From an uncultured Granulicatella sp. (GTDB taxonomy: Bacteria; Bacillota; Bacilli; Lactobacillales; Aerococcaceae), in contig CAMYBO010000099.1 in the NCBI GenBank assembly GCA_947254045.1, positions 1 through 5,180 of the forward strand: DNA of 5,180 bases, given 5' to 3'. Of the stretch, positions 5,143 to 5,180 are shown one piece after another. The notes beneath the pieces were generated by a model, which was not told the origin of the DNA, did not search any database, and saw nothing but the letters and a program-made list of their open reading frames with translations. Both the position numbers and the translations under genes were made by a program. Every line of letters starts with the position of its first letter. Within the stretch, counting starts at the first letter, position 1.

Positions 5143-5180
5143 TGCCGAAAGCAGGGATCGAACCTGTGACCTACGCGTTA
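5143..5180 (-). tRNA. 3' half of a tRNA, probably tRNA-Thr (partial, cut by window end)
   Basis: Read on the minus strand, the sequence gives the last anticodon-loop bases TAA, the anticodon-stem strand CGCGT, variable loop AGGTC, T-arm ACAGG-TTCGATC-CCTGC, acceptor strand TTTCGGC and discriminator A. No CCA is encoded (TAT follows), which is common in Firmicutes. Position 36 is T, so the codon starts with A (Ile, Met, Thr, Asn, Lys, Ser or Arg). The implied 5' acceptor GCCGAAA fits tRNA-Thr best from memory. The first T-stem pair (49-65) is an A-C mismatch. The 5' half and the rest of the anticodon are outside the window. Confidence 0.85.

Overview
The window reads as a low-GC Firmicutes contig, most likely from the order Lactobacillales. 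The grounds are AT-rich coding sequence, strong Gram-positive Shine-Dalgarno sites, two lipoproteins with Gram-positive lipoboxes, and the rpmG-secE-nusG block. A Carnobacteriaceae or Enterococcaceae relative (for example Granulicatella-like) is a guess from protein style only. The first 32 bases are not genomic: they match the Illumina Nextera (Tn5) read-1 adapter, so the biological sequence starts at about base 33. The first gene is cut there by the contig edge.

Bases 33-2683 hold three genes of the flavin-based extracellular electron transfer (EET) pathway known from Listeria and Enterococcus. They are a 5'-truncated FMN-binding lipoprotein (pplA type), an ApbE-family FMN transferase that is itself a lipoprotein (fmnB type), and a UbiA/MenA-family prenyltransferase (dmkA type). 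The expected scheme is that DmkA makes a demethylmenaquinone dedicated to EET, FmnB attaches FMN covalently to PplA outside the cell, and PplA carries electrons to extracellular acceptors. A strong terminator separates pplA from fmnB; fmnB and dmkA are 1 bp apart. The NADH dehydrogenase and the other EET genes are not in the window and could lie upstream of the contig edge.

Bases 2684-3751 hold housekeeping genes: rpmG (ribosomal protein L33, 50 aa), secE (56 aa) and nusG (184 aa). A near-consensus promoter begins 3 bp after the dmkA stop and drives rpmG-secE. Between secE and nusG there is a second promoter (extended -10) followed at once by a terminator-like hairpin with a T tract, then a strong RBS and nusG. 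This could be a nusG attenuator.

Bases 3751-4983 encode peptidase T (pepT), whose start overlaps the nusG stop by one base (TAATG). A hairpin terminator follows. Bases 5019-5142 are AT-rich and hold no gene I can support. The window ends in the 3' half of a tRNA on the minus strand, probably tRNA-Thr.

I see no CRISPR array, insertion sequence, phage gene or clearly new system. The points most worth a second look are the adapter artefact, the single-domain PplA, the nusG leader and the nusG-pepT coupling.
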